From contig PSRN01000110.1 in the NCBI GenBank assembly GCA_003176075.1, forward strand, positions 1-13,743: a DNA stretch of 13,743 nt. The letters are read 5' to 3'. Positions within the stretch are counted from its first letter, which is position 1. The number at the start of each line of letters is the position of its first letter. This document shows positions 1 to 7,071 of this stretch, in pieces. The translations under genes were made by a program, and so were the position numbers. This stretch comes from Bdellovibrio sp. GTDB taxonomy: Bacteria; Bdellovibrionota; Bdellovibrionia; Bdellovibrionales; Bdellovibrionaceae. The notes beneath the pieces were generated by a model. It saw only the letters and a program-made list of their open reading frames with translations, had not been told where the DNA came from and did no database searches.

Positions 1-30
1 ATTTCGATTTTTGGCTTTTTCATGGCTTGC

Positions 31-57
31 GGCGGGCTTGCCAAGTAGCAGCCCGCC
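31..57. other. GC-rich stem-loop near the window start
   Basis: GGCGGGCT (31-38) and AGCCCGCC (50-57) are perfect 8-bp inverted repeats with an 11-nt loop. There is no T-run on either side, so this is at best a terminator-like hairpin for a gene lying left of the window. From 58 to the first gene at 254 I see no convincing promoter or other gene. The reading frame of the first gene is open back to 11, but that stretch looks like ordinary leader sequence. Confidence 0.3.
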
Positions 58-253
58 AGACTTCTTACGAATCGGTAGCACCCACCCTCAACCTCTTGTT
101 TTCCCTAAAAAACTAAAACCAGCGCGCGATGGCAGGTGCTTCGGATTCACTTCCAGCATCCCGCTGGCGCATTTTCCGCCGTTGAGCGGATTCCCAACCA
201 TCAACACCCTGGCACGATCAAGGCGCCGGGAACAATCCAAGAAAGGATTAAAC

Positions 254-892
254 ATGCAACAAAATGAAAACACGAATGCGACATCGTCCACGGTCATAAG
301 TGACCATATTGCGATCAAGAAAATGCGCATGATTCGAAAGATGTCGCGCAAAGAAGCTGCCGTAATTTTCAGCTATTCCCGTAGCTCCATTGAAAAGATC
401 GAGAACGGACGCGGAAAACTGACACCCCAACGCGTGCAGCGTTTTATCGAAGGATATGGCTTCACGCAGAACCAATTCATGGACCTCAAACTCGGGCGCT
501 GGAGCGACGTTTCGCCTCCCGTGAGTGAAGTGAAAAAGGTTCGAATAATTGAGCACGTCGAGATGAGGCGTAGCTACAAAAAAATCATCACGAAGGAGGT
601 ACGTGCGTTAGCTAGCTTCCGCAAGCGAAAGGGCTTCACGCAGTACGAAGCAAGTCGGATTTGCGGCTGGTGCCAGGCTACGATTGGACACATCGAACAA
701 GGGCGAATTGAGCTTACCGAAAACCGGATCAAGCACATTGTCGCCGCCTATGGCTTCACCATGAGGCAGTTTTATGACTCTGTACGCAGCGAAATTATGC
801 GGGATGAAGTTGAGGTCGAGTGCGCAAGGCTCATCCAGAAACTGGACGACAATCGGCTCTTGGCAATCAAGGGAATATTGGAAAAATTTTGA
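254..892 (+). CDS. Tandem XRE-type helix-turn-helix protein
   Basis: 212 aa, probably a sequence-specific DNA-binding regulator. It contains two diverged copies of an XRE/Cro-type HTH domain, at about residues 21-77 and 115-176. Both copies follow the pattern RK..(S/T)..EA..I......I..IE.GR..LT..R.......YGFT..QF.D. This points to an internal duplication giving a one-chain pseudo-dimer. A charged linker (about 80-112) and a helical tail (about 180-212) complete it. The ATG at 254 is chosen because GAAAGGA lies at 241-247, 6 nt upstream. The frame stays open back to 11, but those residues look like leader sequence. It is followed 43 bp later by a small gene on the same strand, probably co-transcribed. 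No sensor or enzyme domain is visible, so its target and signal are unknown. It could be a mobile-element regulator, but nothing here proves that. Confidence 0.85.
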   Translation: MQQNENTNATSSTVISDHIAIKKMRMIRKMSRKEAAVIFSYSRSSIEKIENGRGKLTPQRVQRFIEGYGFTQNQFMDLKLGRWSDVSPPVSEVKKVRIIEHVEMRRSYKKIITKEVRALASFRKRKGFTQYEASRICGWCQATIGHIEQGRIELTENRIKHIVAAYGFTMRQFYDSVRSEIMRDEVEVECARLIQKLDDNRLLAIKGILEKF

Positions 893-935
893 ACCTGGCG
901 AACGAACAACATAGCAAATTATGAGGAGAACTAAA

Positions 936-1304
936 ATGAGTAAACAGAAGAATAAGAATGCCACGAAATACGCATCCGTTCGCATCAAGGCCGATTCCCG
1001 AGGGCAAGCGGCCGCTCTTTTGATCGCGGCGAACAAAAAGACCTACGGGCGGAAAGTGAAGTTGGACGAATTGATTGAGCTGGCGCTCAGCCTTGTCACA
1101 TCGGACCATATTAAATTGTTGCAGTCTCGTTCTCTGACCAACGAAGACAAGAAAGAGATGCTGCGACAGAAATACGTTGAGGTCCGAGGCCCGATTTCTC
1201 GCGACGAATTTACTGGATTTATGATGACGAGCGATTTCCAAAGTTTTCTTGCGGAAAGCAATCGATCCACTGAAAGTGAAGCCGCCGCTGCCCAAAACCT
1301 GTGA
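936..1304 (+). CDS. Small hypothetical protein, possible DNA-binding or accessory factor
   Basis: 122 aa; I do not recognise the family. The N-terminus is lysine-rich (MSKQKNKNATK). It is followed by a possible beta strand (YASVRIK, residues 12-18) and amphipathic helices around 22-32 and 41-55, then a charged helix near 68-80 and a low-complexity Ala/Glu tail. A strand followed by two helices resembles ribbon-helix-helix or relaxosome accessory proteins, but this is inference from pattern only. The start at 936 is preferred over the in-frame ATG at 921 because GAGGAGA at 923-929 sits 6 nt before 936; the first ATG would lie inside this binding site. It lies 43 bp after the tandem HTH gene and is followed 12 nt later by a strong hairpin, so the two probably form one unit. 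Confidence 0.75.
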   Translation: MSKQKNKNATKYASVRIKADSRGQAAALLIAANKKTYGRKVKLDELIELALSLVTSDHIKLLQSRSLTNEDKKEMLRQKYVEVRGPISRDEFTGFMMTSDFQSFLAESNRSTESEAAAAQNL

Positions 1305-1315
1305 ACGAAAAAAGG

Positions 1316-1340
1316 CGGGAGGGAGTACAACTCTCTCCCG
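1316..1340. terminator. 11-bp hairpin ending the HTH two-gene unit
   Basis: Arms 1316-1326 and 1330-1340 pair over 11 bp (one G-U) with a 3-nt ACA loop, starting 12 nt after the stop of the small gene. A run of six A (1308-1313) precedes it, so the T-run is on the minus strand. For the plus strand there is no U-tract. It is likely a terminator, formally better for minus-strand transcription. Confidence 0.5.
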
Positions 1341-1802
1341 GCCAGACAAATCAGCTACGCAAGGTGCTGGATCTGAGGATCTGGCGTGATCTGTTTAGTT
1401 TTTCCCATTCGATCCTCCTTCACTTCGCGCTCATCGCGCCCTCCCGGAGGGTGAAAGGAGTTCTCATGGATCAAAACTCAAATTACATAACGATCGAATT
1501 CAGCTGTCGTATCAGCATCTTTGACCGGCGTAGACGGACCATGAGGGTCCGCCGTTGGACGAGATGCCTGTTATTGCCTAGCTTCCCAAGGCACGTCGTC
1601 TTGGGATAGCAGTCCTCGGGAAGGATGTGTTCTTTGCGTTGCCGTCGAGTATGATGTAATCCCGATGTCGATTGGCCGACTGGAAGCTGCTGACCGCCCC
1701 AGCTTATTGCATAAAGGGAATTATAATACTCGCTACAATCATGAAGGCGAAAGCAAAAGAAACGTCGATCCTGCTTGATCTAGCGACAGCTGCTTTTCTC
1801 TT
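1341..1802. other. Largely non-coding stretch between hairpin and arsI remnant
   Basis: No well-supported gene. It contains a GC-rich hairpin CCCTC/GAGGG (about 1439-1451) just before a good ribosome binding site and a 47-codon ORF (1466-1609, listed separately). There is also a 7-bp stem TCCCAAG/CTTGGGA (1584-1590, 1600-1606) with no T-run. An AT-rich near-palindrome around 1721-1728 contains TATAAT, but no matching -35 box lies at normal spacing on the plus strand. Together with the gene fragments to its right it looks like a rearrangement scar. Confidence 0.4.
1466..1609 (+). CDS. Possible small ORF with a strong ribosome binding site
   Basis: 47 codons beginning MDQNSNYITIEF and becoming Arg-rich (FDRRRRTMRVRRW) in the middle. 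What supports it is the start region: AAAGGAG at 1454-1460, 5 nt before the ATG, just after a small GC-rich hairpin. The second half of the reading frame overlaps stem-loop sequence and does not look like a typical protein, so the ORF may be a truncated remnant of a longer gene whose start signals survive. No family recognised. Confidence 0.25.
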   Translation: MDQNSNYITIEFSCRISIFDRRRRTMRVRRWTRCLLLPSFPRHVVLG

Positions 1803-2099
1803 TCACAGCTGATGCGGGCACACAGCAAGCTGAGAGTCTTTCTTCTTCTCGCTCTCACTGAATGCTTCGGCATCCGCCATTGTGTGGTAAGTCTCCCAAG
1901 GAAGACCCGTAGGATCTTGAACCCACGCCTTCTTAGACTCGGCATAGCAGCAGGTGGTTTCTCCTTCGCTAAAAATCTTTAGGTCGGCTCGTTTCAGCCG
2001 ATCTGTAAGCTCGGCCAATTCGGAGGTCTCCTCCAACTGGATACCGAGATGTTCGACGCCTTTGGTTTTCGTGCGGGTCGAAATGGCAAGGTTCACCTT
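1803..2099 (-). pseudogene. Truncated ArsI/CadI-type glyoxalase-fold metal-resistance gene (3' part)
   Basis: The minus strand reads KVNLAISTR, VEHLGIQ, then GETTCCYAESKKAWVQDP and WETYHTMADA, ending at a stop at 1803-1805. This is the middle and C-terminal part of the vicinal-oxygen-chelate family that includes ArsI (C-As lyase of organoarsenicals) and CadI (cadmium-induced protein). The vicinal cysteine pair in TTCCYA, the His of HLGIQ and the Glu of WETYH are all retained. The first roughly 45 residues, which carry the first metal-ligand His of the family, are missing. Homology stops at 2099 and the DNA then becomes an inverted piece of a vWA gene. The minus frame stays open through that foreign DNA to 2378, but only as a chance fusion. 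A GTG at 2096 could start a 97-aa fragment; without the N-terminal half it should not form an active site. Confidence 0.75.
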
Positions 2100-2381
2100 A
2101 TGTCCGACGGCTATCCCACCGATACCGTGAAAGGCTAATCTCCAGTCGTGGTGGACCTGGCTGCTTTGCAAGGAGGAATTTCCAGCATCTAATCGATGGC
2201 TCCCGGCCGCATTACTCTCAGTACTGTCTACCATGGAACAATCAATGATCCGACGGCCGCCGCGACTCTTCAGGCGATGGCCAGCTTTGGTCAAGGTCAA
2301 TTTGCCAATGTGGACACCGGATCCATCTCGTCGATTTCGGTGAACGATCTGATCAAAGTCCCCGTTGGCTCTTGTCAATGA
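2100..2381 (+). pseudogene. 3' fragment of a vWA-domain lipoprotein gene, inverted paralogue of the neighbour
   Basis: The plus strand reads SDGYPTD, SPVVVD, APGRITLSTVY, GTINDP and GQFANVDTGSISSI, ending in CQ and a stop at 2379-2381. It matches the last roughly 95 residues of the intact minus-strand vWA lipoprotein (2482-3543) nearly segment by segment. Two in-frame TAA codons (2136-2138 and 2190-2192) interrupt it. Everything upstream of the SDG motif, including signal peptide, linker and first MIDAS residues, is gone. The two copies point towards each other across about 100 bp. Nucleotide similarity is only moderate by eye, so the duplication is old. A 61-codon piece from the ATG at 2196 is open but lacks the functional core and has no obvious ribosome binding site. 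Confidence 0.8.
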
Positions 2382-2426
2382 AACTGCGAAAAGGCCGAGG
2401 GCATTGACAGCAGTGTCTCACAGATC

Positions 2427-2477
2427 AAGCCCCTCCAATTTGCAAGAGCGCCTATCAGCGCCCCTAATTTGGAGCTT
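2427..2477. terminator. Nested hairpin between convergent vWA gene and fragment
   Basis: Outer arms AAGC (2427-2430) plus TCCAATT (2434-2440) pair with AATTTGGA and GCTT (2466-2477), with bulges. An inner GCGC (2448-2451) pairs with GCGC (2458-2461) around a 6-nt loop. It lies between two converging reading frames (stops at 2381 and 2482). No clear U-tract, so its role as a shared terminator is an inference from position. Confidence 0.3.
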
Positions 2478-2481
2478 CATC

Positions 2482-3543
2482 TCAATGGGAGGAAGGGCTG
2501 CATTGACTGGCCGGAATCGAAATCAAATCTTGGATGGCGATCGAGCTGATGGTCCCTGTATCCACATTGGCAAATTGACCATGACCGGCTGCTGCCATAC
2601 CTTGCAGCGTATTGGCGGCGTTAGGATCATTAATTGTACCGTAGTAAACAGTACTCAAAGTGATGCGCCCTGGTGCAAGAGCCAAGATCTTGCTGATGCT
2701 ACCGTTGAGAGCACCCGTATCGACAGTCACTGGACTTGTCGAGGTTAAGGAATCGGTCGGATAACCGTCAGACAAGAAAATGACATAATAAATAGGAGCG
2801 GTTGAACCGGTTTGATTCAGGTCGGAATCGTTTGAAATGGTCGTTAGCACTCCAGTCAGTGCGGCGAGATAAGGGGTTCCATTGCCGTCTCTGTCTGAGT
2901 TGAAAGTTGATAAAGCGGCTTGCATGCCGGCGGCGGCGACAAATCCGTTTGTGTAGGTCCTCGAACTTGAACCGGAAAAGACTTCGAAAGCCCAACTGAT
3001 GTTTGCCTTGCTCGAGTAACTATTAAAAAAGGTCGAGATCGAACCACTCCGGAAGGTCTTCTGTGGGTCCGTCGCAGGGGCACAACTGTTGGGATTCCCA
3101 TCTTTAATGTAATTCAAATCGCTACAGCTGGTGGTTCCCTCGTTCATAGTTGGAAAGGCGTTGGAGCCTGAAGTGTCGACAACAAAAATAATTTTTACTG
3201 GTACGGTGACCTGTTGGAGAGGACAAGGGGATGGCGTGGGAGTCGGTGAGGCCGAGACAATCGGAGTGGGAGTGGGAATAAAAGTAGGTGTAGGGGTAGG
3301 AATCGGAGTCGGAGTCGGAGTTGCATCGGGAGTCGGCGCTGGAGTTGGCGTCGGTGTCGGCGCGGTATCGGGAGTCGCTGTCGGTAGCGGAGTTGGTGTG
3401 GAGACGGGAGTCAAAAATCCCTCTTGCGTCACCTTCGAACTTTCTGTTGGAGCGGTTGAAAATGAAGCGTTATTGCAACCGACGAGCAGCACTACAGAGA
3501 TCGTGAGAGTCCATCGCATTTTGGGTTTTTGGATTCGAATCAT
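2482..3543 (-). CDS. vWA-domain lipoprotein with long Pro/Thr linker
   Basis: 353 aa, probably anchored in the envelope by a lipidated Cys and binding a partner through a von Willebrand factor A domain. A signal peptide ends in the lipobox LVGC with Cys23. Residues about 45-107 are a TP/AP-rich repetitive linker. The vWA domain spans about 112-345 and has a complete MIDAS: D123-T-S125-G-S127, T223 in GTPYLAAL, and D259 in SDGYPTD. Metal-dependent ligand binding is therefore plausible. The ligand is unknown. Cysteines at 107, 140, 154 and 348 could form disulfides. The start at 3543 has GGGAG 8 nt upstream; an in-frame Met9 is possible. It is transcribed alone, opposite to the efflux genes. 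A truncated inverted paralogue lies immediately downstream. The linker DNA (about 3220-3420) is low-complexity and prone to length change. Confidence 0.85.
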   Translation of the reverse strand: MIRIQKPKMRWTLTISVVLLVGCNNASFSTAPTESSKVTQEGFLTPVSTPTPLPTATPDTAPTPTPTPAPTPDATPTPTPIPTPTPTFIPTPTPIVSASPTPTPSPCPLQQVTVPVKIIFVVDTSGSNAFPTMNEGTTSCSDLNYIKDGNPNSCAPATDPQKTFRSGSISTFFNSYSSKANISWAFEVFSGSSSRTYTNGFVAAAGMQAALSTFNSDRDGNGTPYLAALTGVLTTISNDSDLNQTGSTAPIYYVIFLSDGYPTDSLTSTSPVTVDTGALNGSISKILALAPGRITLSTVYYGTINDPNAANTLQGMAAAGHGQFANVDTGTISSIAIQDLISIPASQCSPSSH

Positions 3544-3891
3544 GATTCCGTCTCCCGTTTTATGAAATAACGGTGCAAGTCGGGGGCCTGGTCAGACACA
3601 ACTTCTTCGCAATTGAGACTCATCGGCGTGTCGATGTTCACAATTCTGTCAAAGGTTTAGTGTTTTGGATTGAGACAGCTTGCTCTTACTCTCCAGTATC
3701 AATGGCCAATGAATAATAAGAAAGGTGAGGTCAACTCATAACGATAAATAAAATTACCAAAGTGTTAAGTTATTCATATTCGTTGGAAAATCCAAATCAA
3801 CGTCCGACCTCTGATGAGAGCCATTGATTTTTTCATAATATCTCATATGCTATGGATAGTTCAGTCGCTTGATCCATCGCAAAGGCAAGTT
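3544..3891. other. Divergent intergenic region between vWA gene and HTH-DUF1232 gene
   Basis: This must carry promoters for both divergent genes. It is more AT-rich than the flanking genes, most clearly from about 3710 to 3790. On the minus strand a perfect TTGACA lies at 3652-3647, but no good -10 box follows 16-18 bp later. On the plus strand I see no convincing pair. The frame of the downstream gene is open back to an ATG at 3814, but that start has no ribosome binding site. Confidence 0.4.
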
Positions 3892-4533
3892 ATGACTTTC
3901 GGACAGTTGAACGCAGTTTTGAAAGAAACAGGTTTATCTCCCGAGGCGCTCGCACCCATTTTTGCCGTAGGGAATATGACAGTGAGGCGGTGGCTCAAAC
4001 AGCCCTCCAGCAGGAGGGTGCCAAAAGGTCATCAATGGCGAATTGTGGAAAGCATTTATCAACTGGTTCTAGACGGCCAGCTTTCGACCAATTCATTGGC
4101 AGTGCAAGGCATCCTCAAGAGCTCAACACCGACATCTTTTAATGCATTGATCAAAGGGATGGGAGTCTCCGATGCTGTCCTGACCTCGGAAGAATCTCAC
4201 GAAAGTAAAATGATGCTTTTGTTATCCCAAATTGGCGGTGACGATCACCACAAGGCGGAGGTTGAAGGGGCTGAAAAAAAACTCACTTATTTTAGAAAAA
4301 TGGGCCTTGAATGGCAAAATCGAATTTCAGTATTGCACCGTATCCTTCGATCGAATCAACTTTCTACGATCGACAAGCTCGTCGCCTACGGCGCTTTGTT
4401 TTATTTGATTACGCCGTTTGATCTGATCCCCGACCATATCCCAGCAATTGGTCTCATTGATGACTTCGGCGTTCTTGGCTTTGCTGTCGCATTTTATCTC
4501 CAGAGATTCCCAGAACTCCTAAAGAGAAACTGA
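3892..4533 (+). CDS. HTH-like plus DUF1232 protein
   Basis: 213 aa from the chosen start. Residues about 1-60 look like an HTH of the XRE kind: GLSPEALAPIF, then a VGNMTVRRWLK recognition-helix-like stretch. Residues about 60-150 are of unknown fold. The C-terminus (about 155-205) matches DUF1232, a short hydrophobic domain also found in YkvA-type proteins, with the core ITPFDLIPDHIPAIGLIDDF. The function of DUF1232 is not established. A DNA-binding head on a probably membrane-associated tail suggests a regulator that senses the envelope, which is inference. AAAGG at 3881-3885, 6 nt before the ATG, decides the start. An upstream in-frame ATG at 3814 would add 26 hydrophobic residues but has no ribosome binding site. 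It lies 73 bp before the metal-efflux operon with no terminator in between, so it may be its first gene or its regulator. Confidence 0.75.
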   Translation: MTFGQLNAVLKETGLSPEALAPIFAVGNMTVRRWLKQPSSRRVPKGHQWRIVESIYQLVLDGQLSTNSLAVQGILKSSTPTSFNALIKGMGVSDAVLTSEESHESKMMLLLSQIGGDDHHKAEVEGAEKKLTYFRKMGLEWQNRISVLHRILRSNQLSTIDKLVAYGALFYLITPFDLIPDHIPAIGLIDDFGVLGFAVAFYLQRFPELLKRN

Positions 4534-4606
4534 AAGGGGAAGTTAAATCGCCATCCGAACGGGTTTTGCGGGTCGAACTCTTGGTGAAAGGTAAGGACGA
4601 GAGCCT

Positions 4607-5905
4607 ATGAACAAAAGATCGTTTTTCACAGCCATGACGATGATGATGGGGACGGGAGCAGTTTTTGTGCCCGCCACTGTCTTCGCCGATGCCCTATCCC
4701 TCGGGGAAGCGATCAAAATCGGCAGGGAAAGCAGTCCCGACATCAAACAGCTCGAAGCTCAGTACCTCTCCGCCGTCCAAAAAACCAATTTCGCCTTAGC
4801 ACCGGGTGAACCGACAATTTCAATTATGCATAATGACCTTTCGACCGCATTGAACATCGGAACAGCGGCAAGCACTCAAATCCAATTAACCCAACCCATC
4901 GGTTTTCCCGGCCGCGCAGTTCTTAACCGCGCTCAACTCACAGATCAAGCTAACGCCATTCAATACCAGCTCTCCGCCCTGAATTTGCAAGTTTCGGTCA
5001 ACATTAAAACCGCCTACTACAACCTTCAACTTGCACAGCGGAACATTCAGCTGAATGCGGATACTCGATTGGCTTACGAAAGAATCCTCGAGGTCACTCG
5101 ACGACGGTACGAATCTGGAGCCACCGGTCAAGTCGATTTCTTAAATGCCCAAGTGTCACTCCTTTCAAACGAAAACGACCTGGCCGACTTGCAAACGGCA
5201 GAAAAGATTGCGCGAGCCCAGTTGAACGTAATGCTGAAGCGCCCATCCGATGCTGCCGTCGAAGTCGAACCCATCAAGATGGTGGACTTACCTGAGATTA
5301 ATCCGAGGGAGGCCATCGACAAGATGGTTGAAAACAGGAATGAAATCAAAGCAGCGCAAGCTCAACAAAAGGCGGCGGATAAATCATACCAACTTGCTTG
5401 GATGGGGTTACTTCCCGACTTTCAGCTCATCTTAGGCACAACACAATACCATGAGAGCTATGCATCGCCTTATAGTGGCGTCCCGGCTCTCGCGGGAAAC
5501 TGGCCCACCACGACCTACATGGTCGGTGTCCAATTCACAGTTCCGATTTGGTTTATGTTCAATGAAAGAGCCTCCATTCGCGGCGCTTCATTTGATCGAG
5601 CCTCCGCTGATCACAATGTGGACGTGGTTCTTAACCAGTCAAAAATGGCGCTTGAAAATGCTGTCGATGCAATTCATTCAACGGCAATAAAAATCCAAAA
5701 CTTTGAGAAGCATATCTTGCCGCTTTCGGATCAGTCATTCAAGTTGGCTTTGATCGACTACAGTTCCGGTCGAATCAATTTTCAGACGTTATCAGATACG
5801 GCTGCGGCTCGCCGACAGGCGCGGCTCAATTATGCCACAGCCGTAGTCGCCTACCTCACTAACTACGCCACTTATGGACAACTCATCGGCGAGGATTTTC
5901 AATGA
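4607..5905 (+). CDS. TolC-family outer membrane channel of a heavy-metal RND pump (CzcC/CusC type)
   Basis: 432 aa, the outer membrane exit duct of a tripartite efflux pump. A Sec signal peptide (residues 1-27, ending VFA before D28) is followed by two outer-membrane-efflux-protein repeats. The first begins LSLGEAI and contains TQPIGFPGRA (95-104), a motif typical of CzcC-like members. It then has the long helix around Y137-Y159 and RRRYESGATGQVDFLNA (165-181). The second repeat begins near 232 (NPREAI) and includes QFTVPIWF and a C-terminal LIDYSSGRINFQTL. No Cys follows the signal peptide, so unlike CusC it is not lipidated. AAGGA at 4593-4597 precedes the ATG. The stop overlaps the start of the adaptor gene by 4 bp (ATGA), so translation is probably coupled. 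Length is normal for the family. Confidence 0.92.
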   Translation: MNKRSFFTAMTMMMGTGAVFVPATVFADALSLGEAIKIGRESSPDIKQLEAQYLSAVQKTNFALAPGEPTISIMHNDLSTALNIGTAASTQIQLTQPIGFPGRAVLNRAQLTDQANAIQYQLSALNLQVSVNIKTAYYNLQLAQRNIQLNADTRLAYERILEVTRRRYESGATGQVDFLNAQVSLLSNENDLADLQTAEKIARAQLNVMLKRPSDAAVEVEPIKMVDLPEINPREAIDKMVENRNEIKAAQAQQKAADKSYQLAWMGLLPDFQLILGTTQYHESYASPYSGVPALAGNWPTTTYMVGVQFTVPIWFMFNERASIRGASFDRASADHNVDVVLNQSKMALENAVDAIHSTAIKIQNFEKHILPLSDQSFKLALIDYSSGRINFQTLSDTAAARRQARLNYATAVVAYLTNYATYGQLIGEDFQ

Positions 5906-7041
5906 AAGCGAAGAATTGTTCTTGGCCCGTCATTTTTGTCACCTTTTTGATCTCTTGCAGCTGGTTTGAGAAACCGGAGAATCACGATCCCGTGCAGAAA
6001 ATTGATGCCAAGACCATACGGGTCGCAAAAGAAGCTCTCGATAACCTAAAAATCACTAAGGCGGAAAACAAAGATTTCCCAGACCTTTTAAGTCTAATGG
6101 GAAAGATCAGTGTGACCGAAGACCGCACGACAATCGTGCCCGCTCGTGTCGCCGGCCGAATGGAGGCCATCTATTTTGCATCCGGGGAACACGTCAACCA
6201 AGGTCAAATCCTGGCGACGATGTTCAGTCCCGATTTTATCGCTGCGCGTGAGGAGTATTTGCTGTCCCTCAAGCAGGCAAACCAGAAGGAGAGCGCAGGC
6301 GATCCATCGGATTTTGCAAATCTGGCGCAGATGGCCCGTAAGAAACTTGAAACGATGGGTCTCAACTCAGAAGACATCGGCAATTTAGCAGGAGCATCAG
6401 CGGACGATTCCAAGAAGTTTCTTCTCAACGTTCGTGCGCCCCGCAGTGGAGTGCTCATTCAAAAAAGTGCTGTCCTTGGCAATCTTCAGAATCTGGGAGA
6501 CACTCTTTTCATCATTGGGGATCTCAGCAAAGTCTGGTTCTCTGGGGACCTCTATCCCGAGGATTTGCCCAAAGTTTACGTCGGTCAAAAAGTTTTCATC
6601 AATGCAGTAGGTGTCAACGTCCCTCTCTACGGTAAAGTTTCTTTCATCAGCCCGCTGGTCGATCCGAACACACGAAGCATCAAGATCCGCGCGTCGATGG
6701 AAAACCCCAACAAGGCACTGAAAATGGACGAATACGTCCAGGGCAACGTCGTTCTCGCTGAGAAGACGACCTTGGTTGTACCCACGGACGCGATCGTGCG
6801 AACGCCAGAAGGCCCGGTCATGTTCAAGCGAGTTGCGCACCTGCCGAAGACTTTGGTCGACCCTTCGGACGCAAAGAAACTGGAGATCGATGAAAGTATG
6901 GATTTTCAATTGGTCACAGTCAGTGTTGGTAAGGAACAAAGCGGAATGTCATCGATACTCACCGGATTGCAAGCTGGGGACGAAGTGGTGTCTGAAGGCA
7001 GCTGGTTGCTCAATTCGGCGTTGAACTCGGCCAAGCAATAG
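5902..7041 (+). CDS. Periplasmic lipoprotein adaptor of a heavy-metal RND pump (CzcB/CusB type)
   Basis: 379 aa, the membrane fusion protein linking inner pump and outer channel. A lipoprotein signal ends in LISC with Cys19, so it is probably tethered by lipid. The barrel-sandwich halves are at about 76-112 (VAGRMEAIYFASGEHVNQGQ) and 175-207 (VRAPRSGVLIQKSAVLGNLQ). They flank a short helical hairpin (about 113-165). The beta-barrel follows with VWFSGDLYPEDLPKVYVGQ, then SPLVDPNTRSIKIRA, and the membrane-proximal domain with VVPTDAIV and LTGLQAGDEVVSEG. The mature N-terminus shows no Met or His cluster like the metal-loading site of CusB, nor a His-rich extension like some CzcB proteins. GAGGA at 5891-5895 gives a good ribosome binding site inside the preceding gene. 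Confidence 0.92.
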   Translation: MKAKNCSWPVIFVTFLISCSWFEKPENHDPVQKIDAKTIRVAKEALDNLKITKAENKDFPDLLSLMGKISVTEDRTTIVPARVAGRMEAIYFASGEHVNQGQILATMFSPDFIAAREEYLLSLKQANQKESAGDPSDFANLAQMARKKLETMGLNSEDIGNLAGASADDSKKFLLNVRAPRSGVLIQKSAVLGNLQNLGDTLFIIGDLSKVWFSGDLYPEDLPKVYVGQKVFINAVGVNVPLYGKVSFISPLVDPNTRSIKIRASMENPNKALKMDEYVQGNVVLAEKTTLVVPTDAIVRTPEGPVMFKRVAHLPKTLVDPSDAKKLEIDESMDFQLVTVSVGKEQSGMSSILTGLQAGDEVVSEGSWLLNSALNSAKQ

Positions 7042-7071
7042 GATGACAACACCGGGTGAAAGGAATTTCGC

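Noticed and set aside
1301..1609. 102-codon plus-strand frame starting with GTG over the stop of the 122-aa gene
   Set aside because: It runs through the 11-bp hairpin, has no ribosome binding site at the GTG, and its sequence is unlike a protein; only the part from 1466 has start signals.
1486..1779. About 98 minus-strand codons without a stop, between TAG at 1780-1782 and TAA at 1483-1485
   Set aside because: No usable start codon near its 5' end and no family resemblance; could be a gene remnant but also chance.
1741..1812. 23-codon plus-strand ORF beginning MKAKAKETSILL behind a TATAAT
   Set aside because: No ribosome binding site, no -35 box at normal spacing, and too short to judge.
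1803..2378. 191-aa minus-strand ORF as one protein
   Set aside because: Only the last roughly 98 residues are ArsI/CadI-like; the rest is the antisense of a vWA fragment.
3131..3565. 144-aa plus-strand Gly/Val-rich ORF opposite the vWA lipoprotein
   Set aside because: It is the antisense shadow of the Pro/Thr linker repeats.
3624..3652. TTGACA on the minus strand as the vWA gene promoter
   Set aside because: The sequence 16-18 bp downstream (around ACGCCG) does not resemble a -10 box; kept only as a remark in the intergenic entry.
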